A stretch of DNA of 25,924 nucleotides from JBAXHO01 sp037138855. Its GTDB lineage: Bacteria > Patescibacteriota > Dojkabacteria > B142 > OLB20. The position numbers and the translations under genes are program-made. Below the pieces are notes generated by a model, which saw only the letters and a program-made list of their open reading frames with translations, searched no databases and was not told the DNA's origin. The stretch covers positions 1 to 25,924 of the forward strand of contig JBAXHO010000024.1 in the NCBI GenBank assembly GCA_037138855.1, given 5' to 3'. Positions 8,312-16,397 of this stretch are shown piece after piece; position 1 is the stretch's first letter; the number at the start of each line of letters is the position of its first letter.

Positions 8312-8842
8312 ATGAATCCCGCTACTGATCAAGACTTAATGAGTAAAGCACGTTTCGACGTGAATACTTTCCTGGAATTAACAGATAAATATTTTACAGA
8401 AATTTATTCTTATATTTTCAATCGTCTGGCAATCAGTAGTTCTGCTCTGGAACTTACTGAATCTGTATTTAAACAGACTGCAGAATTGCTCACTGCTAAA
8501 TCGCCGATCAAGGATTCCAGCTTTCTGATACTTTTATTACGTTTAGCAAATCAGGAAATTGTAAAATACCTGGAATCACACGAGCTGGATGATAAAGAAT
8601 TAGCAAGATTTGAATGTAATGAAACGCAGCAATTTATCATTGTATTATTACAAACCCTTGATGCAGAAATGCAAAATATGATCAGTTTAAAATTTTATAC
8701 CAGCCTTTCCAATGCTGAAATTGCTGAGGTATTGCATTTTAACGCCACTAAACTAAAACAACTGATGGATCAAGCTTTAAGTGCTTATAAAAAAGCTCAT
8801 TTAAAATTCGATCCGGATAATAAACAATTTGATTTCATTTAA
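8312..8842 (+). CDS. ECF-like RNA polymerase sigma factor
   Basis: A 176-residue sigma-70-family protein of ECF size. Residues about 18-60 resemble region 2 (a KYFTEIYSYIFNRL segment followed by ALELTESVFKQTAELL, compare the usual DLTQEVF). Residues about 113-160 resemble region 4, with a helix-turn-helix around SLSNAEIAEVLHFNATKLKQL. Region 2 is degenerate, so promoter recognition may differ from standard ECF factors. It ends 6 bases before a FecR-domain membrane protein, the usual partner arrangement in ECF/anti-sigma cell-surface signalling. The start is ATG with no Shine-Dalgarno. Confidence 0.72.
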   Translation: MNPATDQDLMSKARFDVNTFLELTDKYFTEIYSYIFNRLAISSSALELTESVFKQTAELLTAKSPIKDSSFLILLLRLANQEIVKYLESHELDDKELARFECNETQQFIIVLLQTLDAEMQNMISLKFYTSLSNAEIAEVLHFNATKLKQLMDQALSAYKKAHLKFDPDNKQFDFI

Positions 8843-8848
8843 TTAATT

Positions 8849-10171
8849 ATGGAAGATTTTAACCAGATTTACAAAAAAGCAGCAGAGTATTTTAAATCCA
8901 ACAGGGTTCTGAATACTATTGATACTGAAAAATTTAATACAGATAATAACTATGCCAAAATTAAAGAAAAAATTCAATCAACCTATTTAAAAGATCTCAG
9001 TACCAAAAGTAAAAAAGCAACAATAAATCCATTTTTGTTGAAATTTAAATCCAAAATATTTGTAATCATTTTAACGCTTTTTGTAATAATTGGTGTTTCC
9101 ATTATTGCTTATAAGTTCCTTATCAACAAACCACCAGTTGATCCCGTCGCCGAAGTCAATGAGATTTCTATTAGTAACTTTGCAGGTGAAATTAAAGTCA
9201 AAACTGGTGATGCTGAAGCAAGGGTGATCACCAAAACTCAAGAAAAATTACTACAAGGTGATATTATAACTACAGGTAAAAATGCCAAAGCTGTAATTGC
9301 CTTTAAAAGTGGCAGTATCCTGAGATTAAATAGCAATACCGAAGTTACCCTCACCACAATTGATGCTACGACCAAATTTATCACACTTACCAGCGGAGAT
9401 GTTTATCTGCGCCGCCATTCCAGTGATGTCGATATTACAATCGATACTGAAAAAAACCAATACGCTACACTTGGTACAGCTTTTCGCGCAATCAATACTG
9501 ATAAAATTCAAGGCGTGGAAGTATATTATAGTAAAATCAAATTTACCATCAAAACTCCTGCCAGCACAAAAATTATTACAGAAGGTAAAAAATATTACAC
9601 CATTTTCGCTGCAGACAAAACCAAAGAAAATAAAATACTTGACCTTGATAAAGCAACTATCCTTACCGATGCTTTCATGATTTACAATAAGGAAGAAGAC
9701 GAACTCCTAGGTGATTTTGATGAAGAAATGGGTTTTCTAGCAGATGTAAAAACTTTAGAACTTACCATTTCCAATCCAGCTGATAATGCCATAATTGCTG
9801 AAAATACAGTTACCATTACAGGCACTACTGATCCTACAGCCACAATTTACATCAACAATATCAAAGTGGATAATAAAGCAGGTGAATTCAGCTACGATTT
9901 TAAACTAAATGAAGGAGTAAATAAAATTGTGATTGAGGCAGTAGATGCTGCTAATAATAAAGTGAGTAAAACAATTACTGTTACCAAAAAACCTACAGCC
10001 ACTTCTACTCCAGCCCCTGTGGCCACAGCTAAACCCAGTGCTACCAAAGTACCAGCTACCAGTACTCCAGTTCCAACAAATACCACAGCACCTGCAGCTA
10101 CCAATACGCCAATTCCTACAAATACTACAGCACCTGCAGCGACTGATACTCCAGTAGTTACTACTCCATAA
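8849..10171 (+). CDS. FecR-domain membrane protein with Ig-like domain and Thr/Pro-rich tail
   Basis: A 440-residue single-span protein, probably the anti-sigma or sensor partner of the upstream sigma factor. Residues 1-68 are polar and presumably cytoplasmic, and a membrane segment spans about 69-92. A FecR domain occupies about 110-255 (LLQGDIITTGKNAKAVIAF, then GSILRLNSNTEV). A surface Ig-like domain follows at about 303-379 (ISNPADNAIIAENTVTITG, ending in a VNKIVIEAVDAANNKV strand). The tail, 382-440, is rich in Pro, Thr and Ala and contains a 14-residue tandem duplication. The tail suggests an extended wall-spanning stalk. It is convergent with the sortase gene but has no sorting signal. 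Its direct control of the sigma factor is inference. Confidence 0.8.
   Translation: MEDFNQIYKKAAEYFKSNRVLNTIDTEKFNTDNNYAKIKEKIQSTYLKDLSTKSKKATINPFLLKFKSKIFVIILTLFVIIGVSIIAYKFLINKPPVDPVAEVNEISISNFAGEIKVKTGDAEARVITKTQEKLLQGDIITTGKNAKAVIAFKSGSILRLNSNTEVTLTTIDATTKFITLTSGDVYLRRHSSDVDITIDTEKNQYATLGTAFRAINTDKIQGVEVYYSKIKFTIKTPASTKIITEGKKYYTIFAADKTKENKILDLDKATILTDAFMIYNKEEDELLGDFDEEMGFLADVKTLELTISNPADNAIIAENTVTITGTTDPTATIYINNIKVDNKAGEFSYDFKLNEGVNKIVIEAVDAANNKVSKTITVTKKPTATSTPAPVATAKPSATKVPATSTPVPTNTTAPAATNTPIPTNTTAPAATDTPVVTTP
10067..10150 (+). repeat. In-gene 42-bp tandem duplication
   Basis: Two adjacent 42-base units (10067-10108 and 10109-10150) encode PVPTNTTAPAATNT and PIPTNTTAPAATDT in the stalk of the FecR-domain protein. 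The differences are mostly third-position, so the duplication is not brand new. Copy number may vary between strains. Confidence 0.85.
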
Positions 10172-10231
10172 CGAGAAAACTGAAAGAGAGATAATTAATT
10201 TTTATTTGTTCACAGCAAATATATCTTTTTT

Positions 10232-10266
10232 CAAATTCCAAATTACAATTTCCAATTTTCAAACTC
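10232..10266. repeat. Heptamer array, five units, CAAATTN type
   Basis: Five consecutive 7-base units beginning CAAA or CAAT (for example CAAATTC and CAAATTA) run through the convergent gap between the FecR and sortase genes. The last unit supplies part of the sortase stop codon (10265-10267). A second CAAATTN array lies at 22956-22983, also directly downstream of a gene end. Confidence 0.8.
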
Positions 10267-10966
10267 ATCCTCCGAAATCTTCTGTATTCACTAACAACGC
10301 ATCTACCAAAGTTCTTTTATTAAGTGAGCCAGTGGGTGGACCGCAAAATTGCATGCGTAATTTGGCTACAGGAGCATTACCGGTATAAAAGCCGGTGGCA
10401 TCAGGATCTACTGCTCGAATTTCATCAACTTCATAGAAATACTTTTTACCCTGGTAATAAATAATCACTTCATCACCCATATTTACCTGATCCATGTTCG
10501 AAAACCAGGCATTTTGATAAACTGCAGTTTCTTTATTACCAAGTGCATGAGAAAACAAATACGTAATTCCAATTTGATCTGGATACGCAGTAAATTTACC
10601 ATGTGAGACACCTTTTTCCCATGATTTTACATAAATATCTTTATAACGGGGATCAACATCTTTCACCACTGCTTTAAATAATTTAATTTTATCGATGCGA
10701 ATATAAAATCCTTGTGGATCAATTGTGCTTTCTGTAAATTCATTAAAAGTTTGCGTATCATTAGCATTTTGCAAATACGGAGCACTCATACTGTCTTCCA
10801 AAGTGATATTTTCCTTTTTTTTATTATTAATTAGTGATCCGATATACGTATTGGGAGCAAAAACAGTAGCATGAGTGGTCACTTCCAGCAAACTAAACGA
10901 AAAAAATACTACAGAAAAGCACAGAAAAATGATTGATAATTTATAAAAAATCCTGACAATCAGCAT
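10265..10966 (-). CDS. Sortase family transpeptidase
   Basis: A 233-residue membrane-anchored sortase. An N-terminal hydrophobic segment (about 7-28) anchors it, followed by a linker and a sortase beta-barrel domain (about 85-230). The catalytic triad is complete: His140 in YLFSHAL, Cys208 in MQFCGPPTG and Arg218 in SLNKRTLVDALLV. The class cannot be assigned safely. It starts within the stop codon of the upstream FN3-like gene (1-base overlap, TAATG), so the two are translationally coupled. No protein in the window shows a C-terminal LPxTG plus hydrophobic tail plus positive residues, so its substrate must lie elsewhere or use another motif. Confidence 0.85.
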   Translation of the reverse strand: MLIVRIFYKLSIIFLCFSVVFFSFSLLEVTTHATVFAPNTYIGSLINNKKKENITLEDSMSAPYLQNANDTQTFNEFTESTIDPQGFYIRIDKIKLFKAVVKDVDPRYKDIYVKSWEKGVSHGKFTAYPDQIGITYLFSHALGNKETAVYQNAWFSNMDQVNMGDEVIIYYQGKKYFYEVDEIRAVDPDATGFYTGNAPVAKLRMQFCGPPTGSLNKRTLVDALLVNTEDFGG

Positions 10967-11718
10967 TATAAGCCTTCTACACCCGGAATCGTATTGATAG
11001 TAACGTCACCGAGATACAAATTAGGTAATTGTCTGGCATAATCCAGATTTACAGTGAAAATTCTCGTAATTGGTTCAGTGGAAGCATTGGTAAAAACGGT
11101 AAATATGACATCCAGACTACCGAAATATGGATAAGTATTGACTAAATTTTCATCAAGAAGATTTTTTAAATTTAATTGATAGCCACCAGCTTCATTGATA
11201 GTACCAGCAATAATTTGAGATTTTTGATTATCTTTACGAAGCTGTAGAGTAATTTGTCCGCCTTGTTGAAAAGTAATACCATCTGTAGAAAAAACCTGTC
11301 CGTATACAAAATAATTACCTGCTTCATTTATACTTTTAGTGGCAGTTTGTCCACTATAAAACTGACCATTATTTGTGAATTCTATGCCATCAGAATATAA
11401 GCTAAATTGATATACCTTACCTGCTTCCAAGTTTTTAATTTCAACTTCATGATAACTTGATGATTTATTTTCAAGAATTGGCAATACTGCCCCTCCATTT
11501 AATTTGACACCACCTGTAACTGGCTTTTCTGTCACCCAATTCACAATTAAGGAGTTACTATTCACATTAGCGATCACTACATTTTCAGGAATATCACTAT
11601 CCAGAGCACTAAAGCGAAAGTCCAAATTTCCGGACTTCAAAATAAAAACAGTAGCCGGAATAGAAAGTGCTACCACTAAAACTACCAGATTACTAAAGAA
11701 GCTTTTTTTCGATTTCAT
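10966..11718 (-). CDS. Membrane-anchored protein with FN3-like domain
   Basis: 250 residues. A hydrophobic N-terminal segment (about 7-27, after MKSKKS) is a signal anchor. Residues about 42-130 look like a fibronectin type III or purple-acid-phosphatase N-terminal-type domain, with VIANVNSNSLIVNWVTEKPV and later LEAGKVYQFSLYSDG. The second half (about 133-245) is beta-rich and may be another Ig/CNA-like surface domain. The C-terminus has no sorting signal. It is sandwiched between a CreD-like membrane protein and a sortase with tight spacing, so it is likely a surface or pilus-associated component of the same system. No specific function is recognised. Confidence 0.65.
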   Translation of the reverse strand: MKSKKSFFSNLVVLVVALSIPATVFILKSGNLDFRFSALDSDIPENVVIANVNSNSLIVNWVTEKPVTGGVKLNGGAVLPILENKSSSYHEVEIKNLEAGKVYQFSLYSDGIEFTNNGQFYSGQTATKSINEAGNYFVYGQVFSTDGITFQQGGQITLQLRKDNQKSQIIAGTINEAGGYQLNLKNLLDENLVNTYPYFGSLDVIFTVFTNASTEPITRIFTVNLDYARQLPNLYLGDVTINTIPGVEGL

Positions 11719-11763
11719 AATTACTTTTAATAATTAAAAATTATTCAGAAAGCGGATGAACGC

Positions 11764-13116
11764 CTAACTCTGCATAGGTAATTCATGATTTCCATTCAAC
11801 ATTTTCACACGAACCTGGAGAATAATAGCAATCAAAGCAATCACTCCAATAATTACGAGTAACATAGAATATTCTGGAATCGTCACTACCAGAGGGAAAA
11901 ATCCGATAAATAAAACTAAAGTCGGAATTGCAAACTTAGTAGCAAACTTAAACCCAGAAATTCTCCCAATGAAATAATACATCATCCCGCCGACTAACAA
12001 AGCTGCTAAAGCAAAAGCACCATAAAGTGGCATTGAAAAGTAACCTACGTTTTTAATATTCTCAAAAACAGCAATTGTCGGATCAACTGTAAAACTTGAT
12101 AAATAATGAATTAATGGGAAATACACAATAAATAAAATCGTAATGATAAACAAATCAAATACAGCAAGTGGTTTAGCAAATTTATAAGCAAGATATACAA
12201 GAATAATACTAAAAATTAAGTAAACTGGGGCCATTGTCATATAAATCCGAGAAACCTGTGTGGATGGATTGAGTTTTTCGCCAACTGAGACATTGATTAA
12301 TGGCTGAGAATAAAGATCAGGTTTAGTCCAAGTTAATTTTACATATTTATCACCAAATTCTCTTTTATCCACACTCAAACCATCCGTTACATTATAGGCT
12401 CTAGTACCGTTTATCTGTAAAGAAAAATTAAAATCCTGTGAACCTTTGGAATTTTCAATTCCCTTATAGGTAAATACTGACAAGCCAACCGTATCGTAAC
12501 TAGATTCAATTGTAATAGTAGCCTTGGGAGCAATTTCCCCCTCCCATTTTAAAGCACCCTGATCTGAATAATAGTCTCCAGAAGCTTTAATAGTAGTTTT
12601 GGCATTAGGAACTACTATTCCATCAATTACTAATTTTGCATTACTGATTTCATTGGTCGCCGAGTTGACCGGTAAAGGAAAAATAAACGAAACAATACTT
12701 TTTTGATCCAAATCATTTTTCAAAAGATATTTTGCCCGAAATTGAGTTTTGAAAGCTGGCTGCAAAGTCAGACCCTTTTTAACGAAGTCAGCTGTCAATA
12801 CGACATTAGCATCAGTGGAGGTAAGTGCAGTATTATCGACATAATATTTCACCATATCTTTAGTGATACTTTTCGCAACGTAAATATTACCATTTCCGAC
12901 AGTGGCATCAAGATATGGATTATTCTGCTCCAAAGGTCCATTATAAATTCTCTCTGCATTGGAATAATTGATGCTCGTGATGTCATTACGATAGGAAGCA
13001 ATGCCTGACATAATCAGGCTAAAAAAAGCAATTCCAAAAGTAAAGATAATAATGGCAATCGTATACCGGAGTAAATAATTTCGTGAAGTGTGATTCTTAA
13101 TAAGAGGACTAGTCAT
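11764..13116 (-). CDS. Multi-span membrane protein, CreD-like topology
   Basis: 450 residues. A single N-terminal membrane segment (about 15-40) precedes an extracytoplasmic domain of about 250 residues, and the last third holds about five or six further segments (about 295-440). This layout and length match CreD inner-membrane proteins, and the YRNDITSINYSNAERIYNGP stretch after the first span resembles the YRSD region of CreD. Sequence similarity is weak, so I give no gene symbol. It is the first gene of a three-gene unit with the FN3-like protein (45 bases downstream) and the sortase, suggesting a role at the cell surface. The short gap upstream (13117-13192) is nearly pure A/T. Confidence 0.5.
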   Translation of the reverse strand: MTSPLIKNHTSRNYLLRYTIAIIIFTFGIAFFSLIMSGIASYRNDITSINYSNAERIYNGPLEQNNPYLDATVGNGNIYVAKSITKDMVKYYVDNTALTSTDANVVLTADFVKKGLTLQPAFKTQFRAKYLLKNDLDQKSIVSFIFPLPVNSATNEISNAKLVIDGIVVPNAKTTIKASGDYYSDQGALKWEGEIAPKATITIESSYDTVGLSVFTYKGIENSKGSQDFNFSLQINGTRAYNVTDGLSVDKREFGDKYVKLTWTKPDLYSQPLINVSVGEKLNPSTQVSRIYMTMAPVYLIFSIILVYLAYKFAKPLAVFDLFIITILFIVYFPLIHYLSSFTVDPTIAVFENIKNVGYFSMPLYGAFALAALLVGGMMYYFIGRISGFKFATKFAIPTLVLFIGFFPLVVTIPEYSMLLVIIGVIALIAIILQVRVKMLNGNHELPMQS

Positions 13117-13192
13117 TTTTTTTATATTAAAAATAAATTATTTATATATTTTAAAAACTTCTTAAAAAAATTTTAGTTATTTTATTAAAAAG

Positions 13193-14170
13193 CTAAACTT
13201 TTCTTTGTAATACTTTTTCTACAGCAATCTGAATGTCTTTTTCAGATAAATGACGGGAAATGGTGAGATCAAGTGGTTCACCACTTTCACCAAATTGATC
13301 ATTCACAGCAACAATTTCCACAGGAACAGGATAGTTTTGAGCCAAAGTTTCTGTAACTGCACTGACTAAACCACCAAACTTCTGGGCTTCTTCTGCGACC
13401 ACGATGGCATGTGTTTGAGAAGCACTTTCTAAGACAGCAGCTTCATCAAGTGGTTTCACAGTATGCATATTCAAAACTCGAACGTTAATTCCTTTTTTAG
13501 CAAGTGCATCAGCGGCCAATAAACTTCTAAATACCATATAACCATTGGCAATAATAGTGACATGTTCCCCTTCTCTCAGCATTTGAGCTTTACCAAATTC
13601 AAAAATATTTGGATCATTCTCTTCAAATAATAAAGGAGTTTCACTGCGACCATTACGCAGATAAACCGGACCGGGAATTTGGACAATTGCTTCAGTAGCT
13701 TTCATTGCCTGAAGCGCATCAGCTGGCACAACAACTTTCATATTTGGTAAACATCTCATCAAAGCCACGTCTTCAAGCATTTGAGCGGTAATACCATCTG
13801 ATCCGGAGCTAAATGCTGCATGAGAAGACGCAATTTTTACATTGGCGTTCATCATGCAAATCGAAATCCGGATTTGGTCGAAATTACGTGCCGGTGAAAA
13901 ACAGGCAAAACTACCAATAAAAGCAATCTTGCCATCTAAGGCAAGGCCTGCTGCTACTCCAGCCATATTTTGCTCAGCAATTCCGCACTCAAAAAATCTT
14001 CCTGGAAATTTTTCAGCAAATAAATGAAATTTAATAGATTCCTTCAAGTCTGCACACAAAGCTACTACATCTGGATTAGCAATTCCGGCATTTAGTAAAC
14101 CTTCCGCGAAACCATCGCGCATGGCTTTCATTTGAGGTGTTGTCAAATCACGAATTTTAGTTAGTTGCAT
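13193..14170 (-). CDS. Transketolase, C-terminal subunit
   Basis: The second half of a split transketolase, about 325 residues. It holds the pyrimidine-binding domain, with the conserved cofactor-activating Glu in FFECGIAEQNMAGVAAGLAL and the SFACFSPARNFDQIR segment, then the C-terminal domain. With the N-terminal subunit it moves two-carbon units between sugar phosphates in the non-oxidative pentose phosphate pathway. I use the ATG at 14170, not the adjacent TTG at 14173. The gene overlaps the 3' end of the N-subunit gene by 14 bases, so the two are coupled. Two-gene transketolases are known in archaea and some bacteria; a DXS-like or acetoin-type enzyme is less likely given the neighbours. 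Confidence 0.9.
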   Translation of the reverse strand: MQLTKIRDLTTPQMKAMRDGFAEGLLNAGIANPDVVALCADLKESIKFHLFAEKFPGRFFECGIAEQNMAGVAAGLALDGKIAFIGSFACFSPARNFDQIRISICMMNANVKIASSHAAFSSGSDGITAQMLEDVALMRCLPNMKVVVPADALQAMKATEAIVQIPGPVYLRNGRSETPLLFEENDPNIFEFGKAQMLREGEHVTIIANGYMVFRSLLAADALAKKGINVRVLNMHTVKPLDEAAVLESASQTHAIVVAEEAQKFGGLVSAVTETLAQNYPVPVEIVAVNDQFGESGEPLDLTISRHLSEKDIQIAVEKVLQRKV

Positions 14171-14990
14171 CAAGTTTATTTAAATCAGCTAAAGCAATAT
14201 TAAGTTCTTCGGCATTGGGAGTCTTGCCATGCCACTGCCACTTTCCCTCCATAAAACTTACTCCTTTTCCAGCAATGGTGTTGGCAATAATGATAGTTGG
14301 ACAATTTTTAGTTTCCCGGGCTTTTTGCAAGGCAGCAAAAATTTCTTCAAATTTATGACCAGCGACAGTAATCACTTCCCAATTAAAAGCTTGCCATTTA
14401 GCATCCATTGGATCCATGGGCATAATATCATTACTGCTACCAGACAACTGAATTTGATTACGATCCAAGATAAAAACCAGGTTATCTAATTGATATTTAT
14501 GACCAAACATAGCAGCCTCCCAAACCGATCCTTCATTACTTTCACCATCACCGAGCAAACAGTAGACCCGGCGTTCCTTTTTGTCCAATTTAGCTGCTAA
14601 GGCCATACCACAAGCGATAGAAACGCCCTGTCCAAGCGATCCACCTGTAGTTTCTACACCAAGTTCCAAATTGCGTACACAATGTCCTTGTAAACGAGAA
14701 CCAAATTTTCGTAAAGTTATTAATTCTTCTTTAGGGAAAAATCCTGCTTCAGCTAATGTGGCATAAAGTGCTGGGACCATATGTGCACCGGATAAAACAA
14801 ATCTATCGCGATCAGGCATGTCAGGATCTTTGGGATTGATTCGCATCTCATTAAAATATAATGCTGTCAATAAATCCGTAATGCCCAGTGAACCACCGGG
14901 ATGACCGCTACCAGCAGCATAAAGCATATTCACGATACTTTTACGGATGTTATTGGCCTTTTGTTGTAGTTCAGAAATTTCTAAGAGCAT
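14157..14990 (-). CDS. Transketolase, N-terminal (thiamine diphosphate) subunit
   Basis: 277 residues forming the pyrophosphate-binding half of transketolase. The thiamine diphosphate motif begins GDGESNEG and ends near LDNLVFILDRNQIQLSG. The substrate-side His is in GSGHPGGSLG near the N-terminus, and HMVPALYATLAE follows. It pairs with the overlapping C-terminal subunit gene. Together with the rpe-like and rpiB-like genes upstream it forms a non-oxidative pentose phosphate block. A near-consensus promoter (TTGAAT, 17-base spacer, TATAAT) ends 6 bases before the ATG, so the mRNA probably begins at the start codon itself. Confidence 0.93.
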   Translation of the reverse strand: MLLEISELQQKANNIRKSIVNMLYAAGSGHPGGSLGITDLLTALYFNEMRINPKDPDMPDRDRFVLSGAHMVPALYATLAEAGFFPKEELITLRKFGSRLQGHCVRNLELGVETTGGSLGQGVSIACGMALAAKLDKKERRVYCLLGDGESNEGSVWEAAMFGHKYQLDNLVFILDRNQIQLSGSSNDIMPMDPMDAKWQAFNWEVITVAGHKFEEIFAALQKARETKNCPTIIIANTIAGKGVSFMEGKWQWHGKTPNAEELNIALADLNKLDATN

Positions 14991-14996
14991 AAAATT

Positions 14997-15025
14997 ATTA
15001 TACTCAAGAGAAACTTAAAATTCAA
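14997..15025 (-). promoter_or_regulatory. Promoter at the transketolase start, probably giving a leaderless mRNA
   Basis: On the minus strand TTGAAT (15025-15020) and TATAAT (15002-14997) are spaced exactly 17 bases apart. The ATG at 14990 lies 6 bases after the -10, where transcription should begin, leaving little or no untranslated leader. It lies in the 51-base gap after the Gre-like gene. Confidence 0.6.
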
Positions 15026-15041
15026 AAGATATCAAAATAAT

Positions 15042-15506
15042 TTATTTTACTGGCATTAATTGATAATGCTGTTCCTTATCAGAGAACCTAGTTGTTACGT
15101 AATCACCATAATTTTTTTGCAGAATCAGCTCTGCAAGAGGAGAAGCTTCAGAAATAATTCCAATACTGGGATTGACGTATTGCATTTTCTTTGTAATCAA
15201 ATAAATCCGCTCATCAGAATCAGTTACAAGCTTTACCAGGTTACCACATGAAATGTGTTTGCCAATTAAATCACATTGTGAGCTCTGATAATGTTCTAAT
15301 TCGAGCTGCATCATATGGATTTTCTCAGCCTGCCCGATAATATATTTTAATTCAGAAAAAAAATTATACAAAATTAAATCTGTATCTTCACTGCCTTGAT
15401 TAGATTTTGCTTCAGCAATCTTTGCTAACAATACTTGTTTCTGTGTTAGGAAATGTTTTTCTTCTTCAAAAAGGAGATTGAGATTATTTTTTAAAAAATC
15501 CTGCAT
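15042..15506 (-). CDS. GreA/GreB-like transcription factor
   Basis: 154 residues, close to GreA (158). The N-terminal half (about 5-75) is helical and coiled-coil-like; its tip region carries Glu40, Asp41 and Asp43, where Gre factors place the acidic residues that reach into the RNA polymerase secondary channel. The usual GDxxEN motif is not preserved. The C-terminal half (about 78-154) is the FKBP-like domain, with SPLAELILQKNYGD at 122-135 matching the SPLGxALxGxxxGD signature, then a Y-x-L-x-P end. Gre factors rescue backtracked polymerase by stimulating RNA cleavage. Divergence at the tip means it may be a Gre-like regulator such as Rnk. It lies between the epimerase and transketolase genes, with its own candidate promoter. 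Confidence 0.72.
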   Translation of the reverse strand: MQDFLKNNLNLLFEEEKHFLTQKQVLLAKIAEAKSNQGSEDTDLILYNFFSELKYIIGQAEKIHMMQLELEHYQSSQCDLIGKHISCGNLVKLVTDSDERIYLITKKMQYVNPSIGIISEASPLAELILQKNYGDYVTTRFSDKEQHYQLMPVK

Positions 15507-15559
15507 AATTATAGATATAACTAATATGCTATAAAGATTAAATCAGATTAATAATATTA

Positions 15560-15588
15560 ATCCTATCTTTGTTGAATCTTTCTGACAA
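15560..15588 (-). promoter_or_regulatory. Candidate promoter for the Gre-like gene
   Basis: On the minus strand TTGTCA (15588-15583) and TAGGAT (15565-15560) are separated by 17 bases, about 54 bases before the ATG at 15506. A GATTAAT-N3-ATTAATC inverted repeat (about 15546-15562) overlaps the -10 and could be an operator. The rest of the 258-base gap (15507-15764) shows no gene and no heptamer array. Confidence 0.4.
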
Positions 15589-15764
15589 ATATTATGAGAT
15601 TATAATAGTAATATGAATTTTGGTGGCAATAAAAGTGTCGACTTAATACATCAAAAAAACGTAAAAGAAGACTTTAGAAATTATTAACAATTTTATGGGG
15701 ACAAAAATAATTTGGCAAATATTTATTACTTAATGCAATTTTATACCTTTTTAATAAAACTACA

Positions 15765-16397
15765 TTAACTCACCATTTGCACTAATTTCTCATAATTTTT
15801 CTTGGGATTTTCTGCTTTGGAAAGGTAAGAACCCACACTAATAATATCTACTGGAAATTCTTTTATTACTTCAACTGTTTCTGGATTGATACCACCATCG
15901 ACACAAATTTCACCTGTAAATCCTTTAGCACGAAGCTCATATGATAATTCTAAGCGTTTTGATAAAAATTTATTACCCTGTGCCCCTGGTTCCACGGTAT
16001 AAATCTGGATGAGGTCTAGCTTAGGCAAATAATCAATAATTTCACCGATTTCATTTTCCGGATTAATTGAAATTCCCACCTTGATTTTACTAGCAAAAAC
16101 AATATCAAAATCAAAACGAAAATTCACTTCTGAGCGCCAGTTAAAAATAATTGTATTGACTCTTTTATTGGAAAGTAATAAATCAAGATGCTCAGCAGGA
16201 TAATCCAACATCAAATCAAAATTGAATTTTAAATCTGCTGGTGTATTCAAAACCGACTCAATATCAACTGTTTTACCTGAGGTATAATGCCAGTCTATCA
16301 CATCAATATCTACTTCACTGGTAAAAGTTTCAGCTTTTTGCAGCTGTTTTAATAAATCATTGGTGTTATCTACTAAAATTGCCGGATGAATTTTCAT
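15765..16397 (-). CDS. Ribulose-phosphate 3-epimerase-like protein, divergent
   Basis: 210 residues with the (beta/alpha)8 pattern of ribulose-phosphate 3-epimerase: an N-terminal HPAILVD strand, VDIDVIDW, FDLML, EPGAQGNKF and CVDGGIN. The catalytic aspartates align (Asp32 and Asp167). Both histidines that bind the active-site metal in known epimerases appear replaced by Asp: the H of HxDxMD is Asp30, and the H before LM is Asp61. The enzyme may use metal differently, act on another sugar phosphate, or be inactive. It overlaps the rpiB-like gene by ATGA, and the transketolase genes lie downstream, which supports a pentose phosphate role. I leave the symbol blank because of the altered site. 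Confidence 0.75.
   Translation of the reverse strand: MKIHPAILVDNTNDLLKQLQKAETFTSEVDIDVIDWHYTSGKTVDIESVLNTPADLKFNFDLMLDYPAEHLDLLLSNKRVNTIIFNWRSEVNFRFDFDIVFASKIKVGISINPENEIGEIIDYLPKLDLIQIYTVEPGAQGNKFLSKRLELSYELRAKGFTGEICVDGGINPETVEVIKEFPVDIISVGSYLSKAENPKKNYEKLVQMVS

Noticed and set aside
9360..9680. 106-codon open frame inside the FecR gene in another frame
   Set aside because: A shadow of the FecR-domain gene, which has clear domain content in its own frame.
15612..15686. 24-codon open frame on the plus strand (MNFGGNKSVDL...)
   Set aside because: Too short, no Shine-Dalgarno, no recognisable family; a TATAAT-like sequence upstream is not enough.
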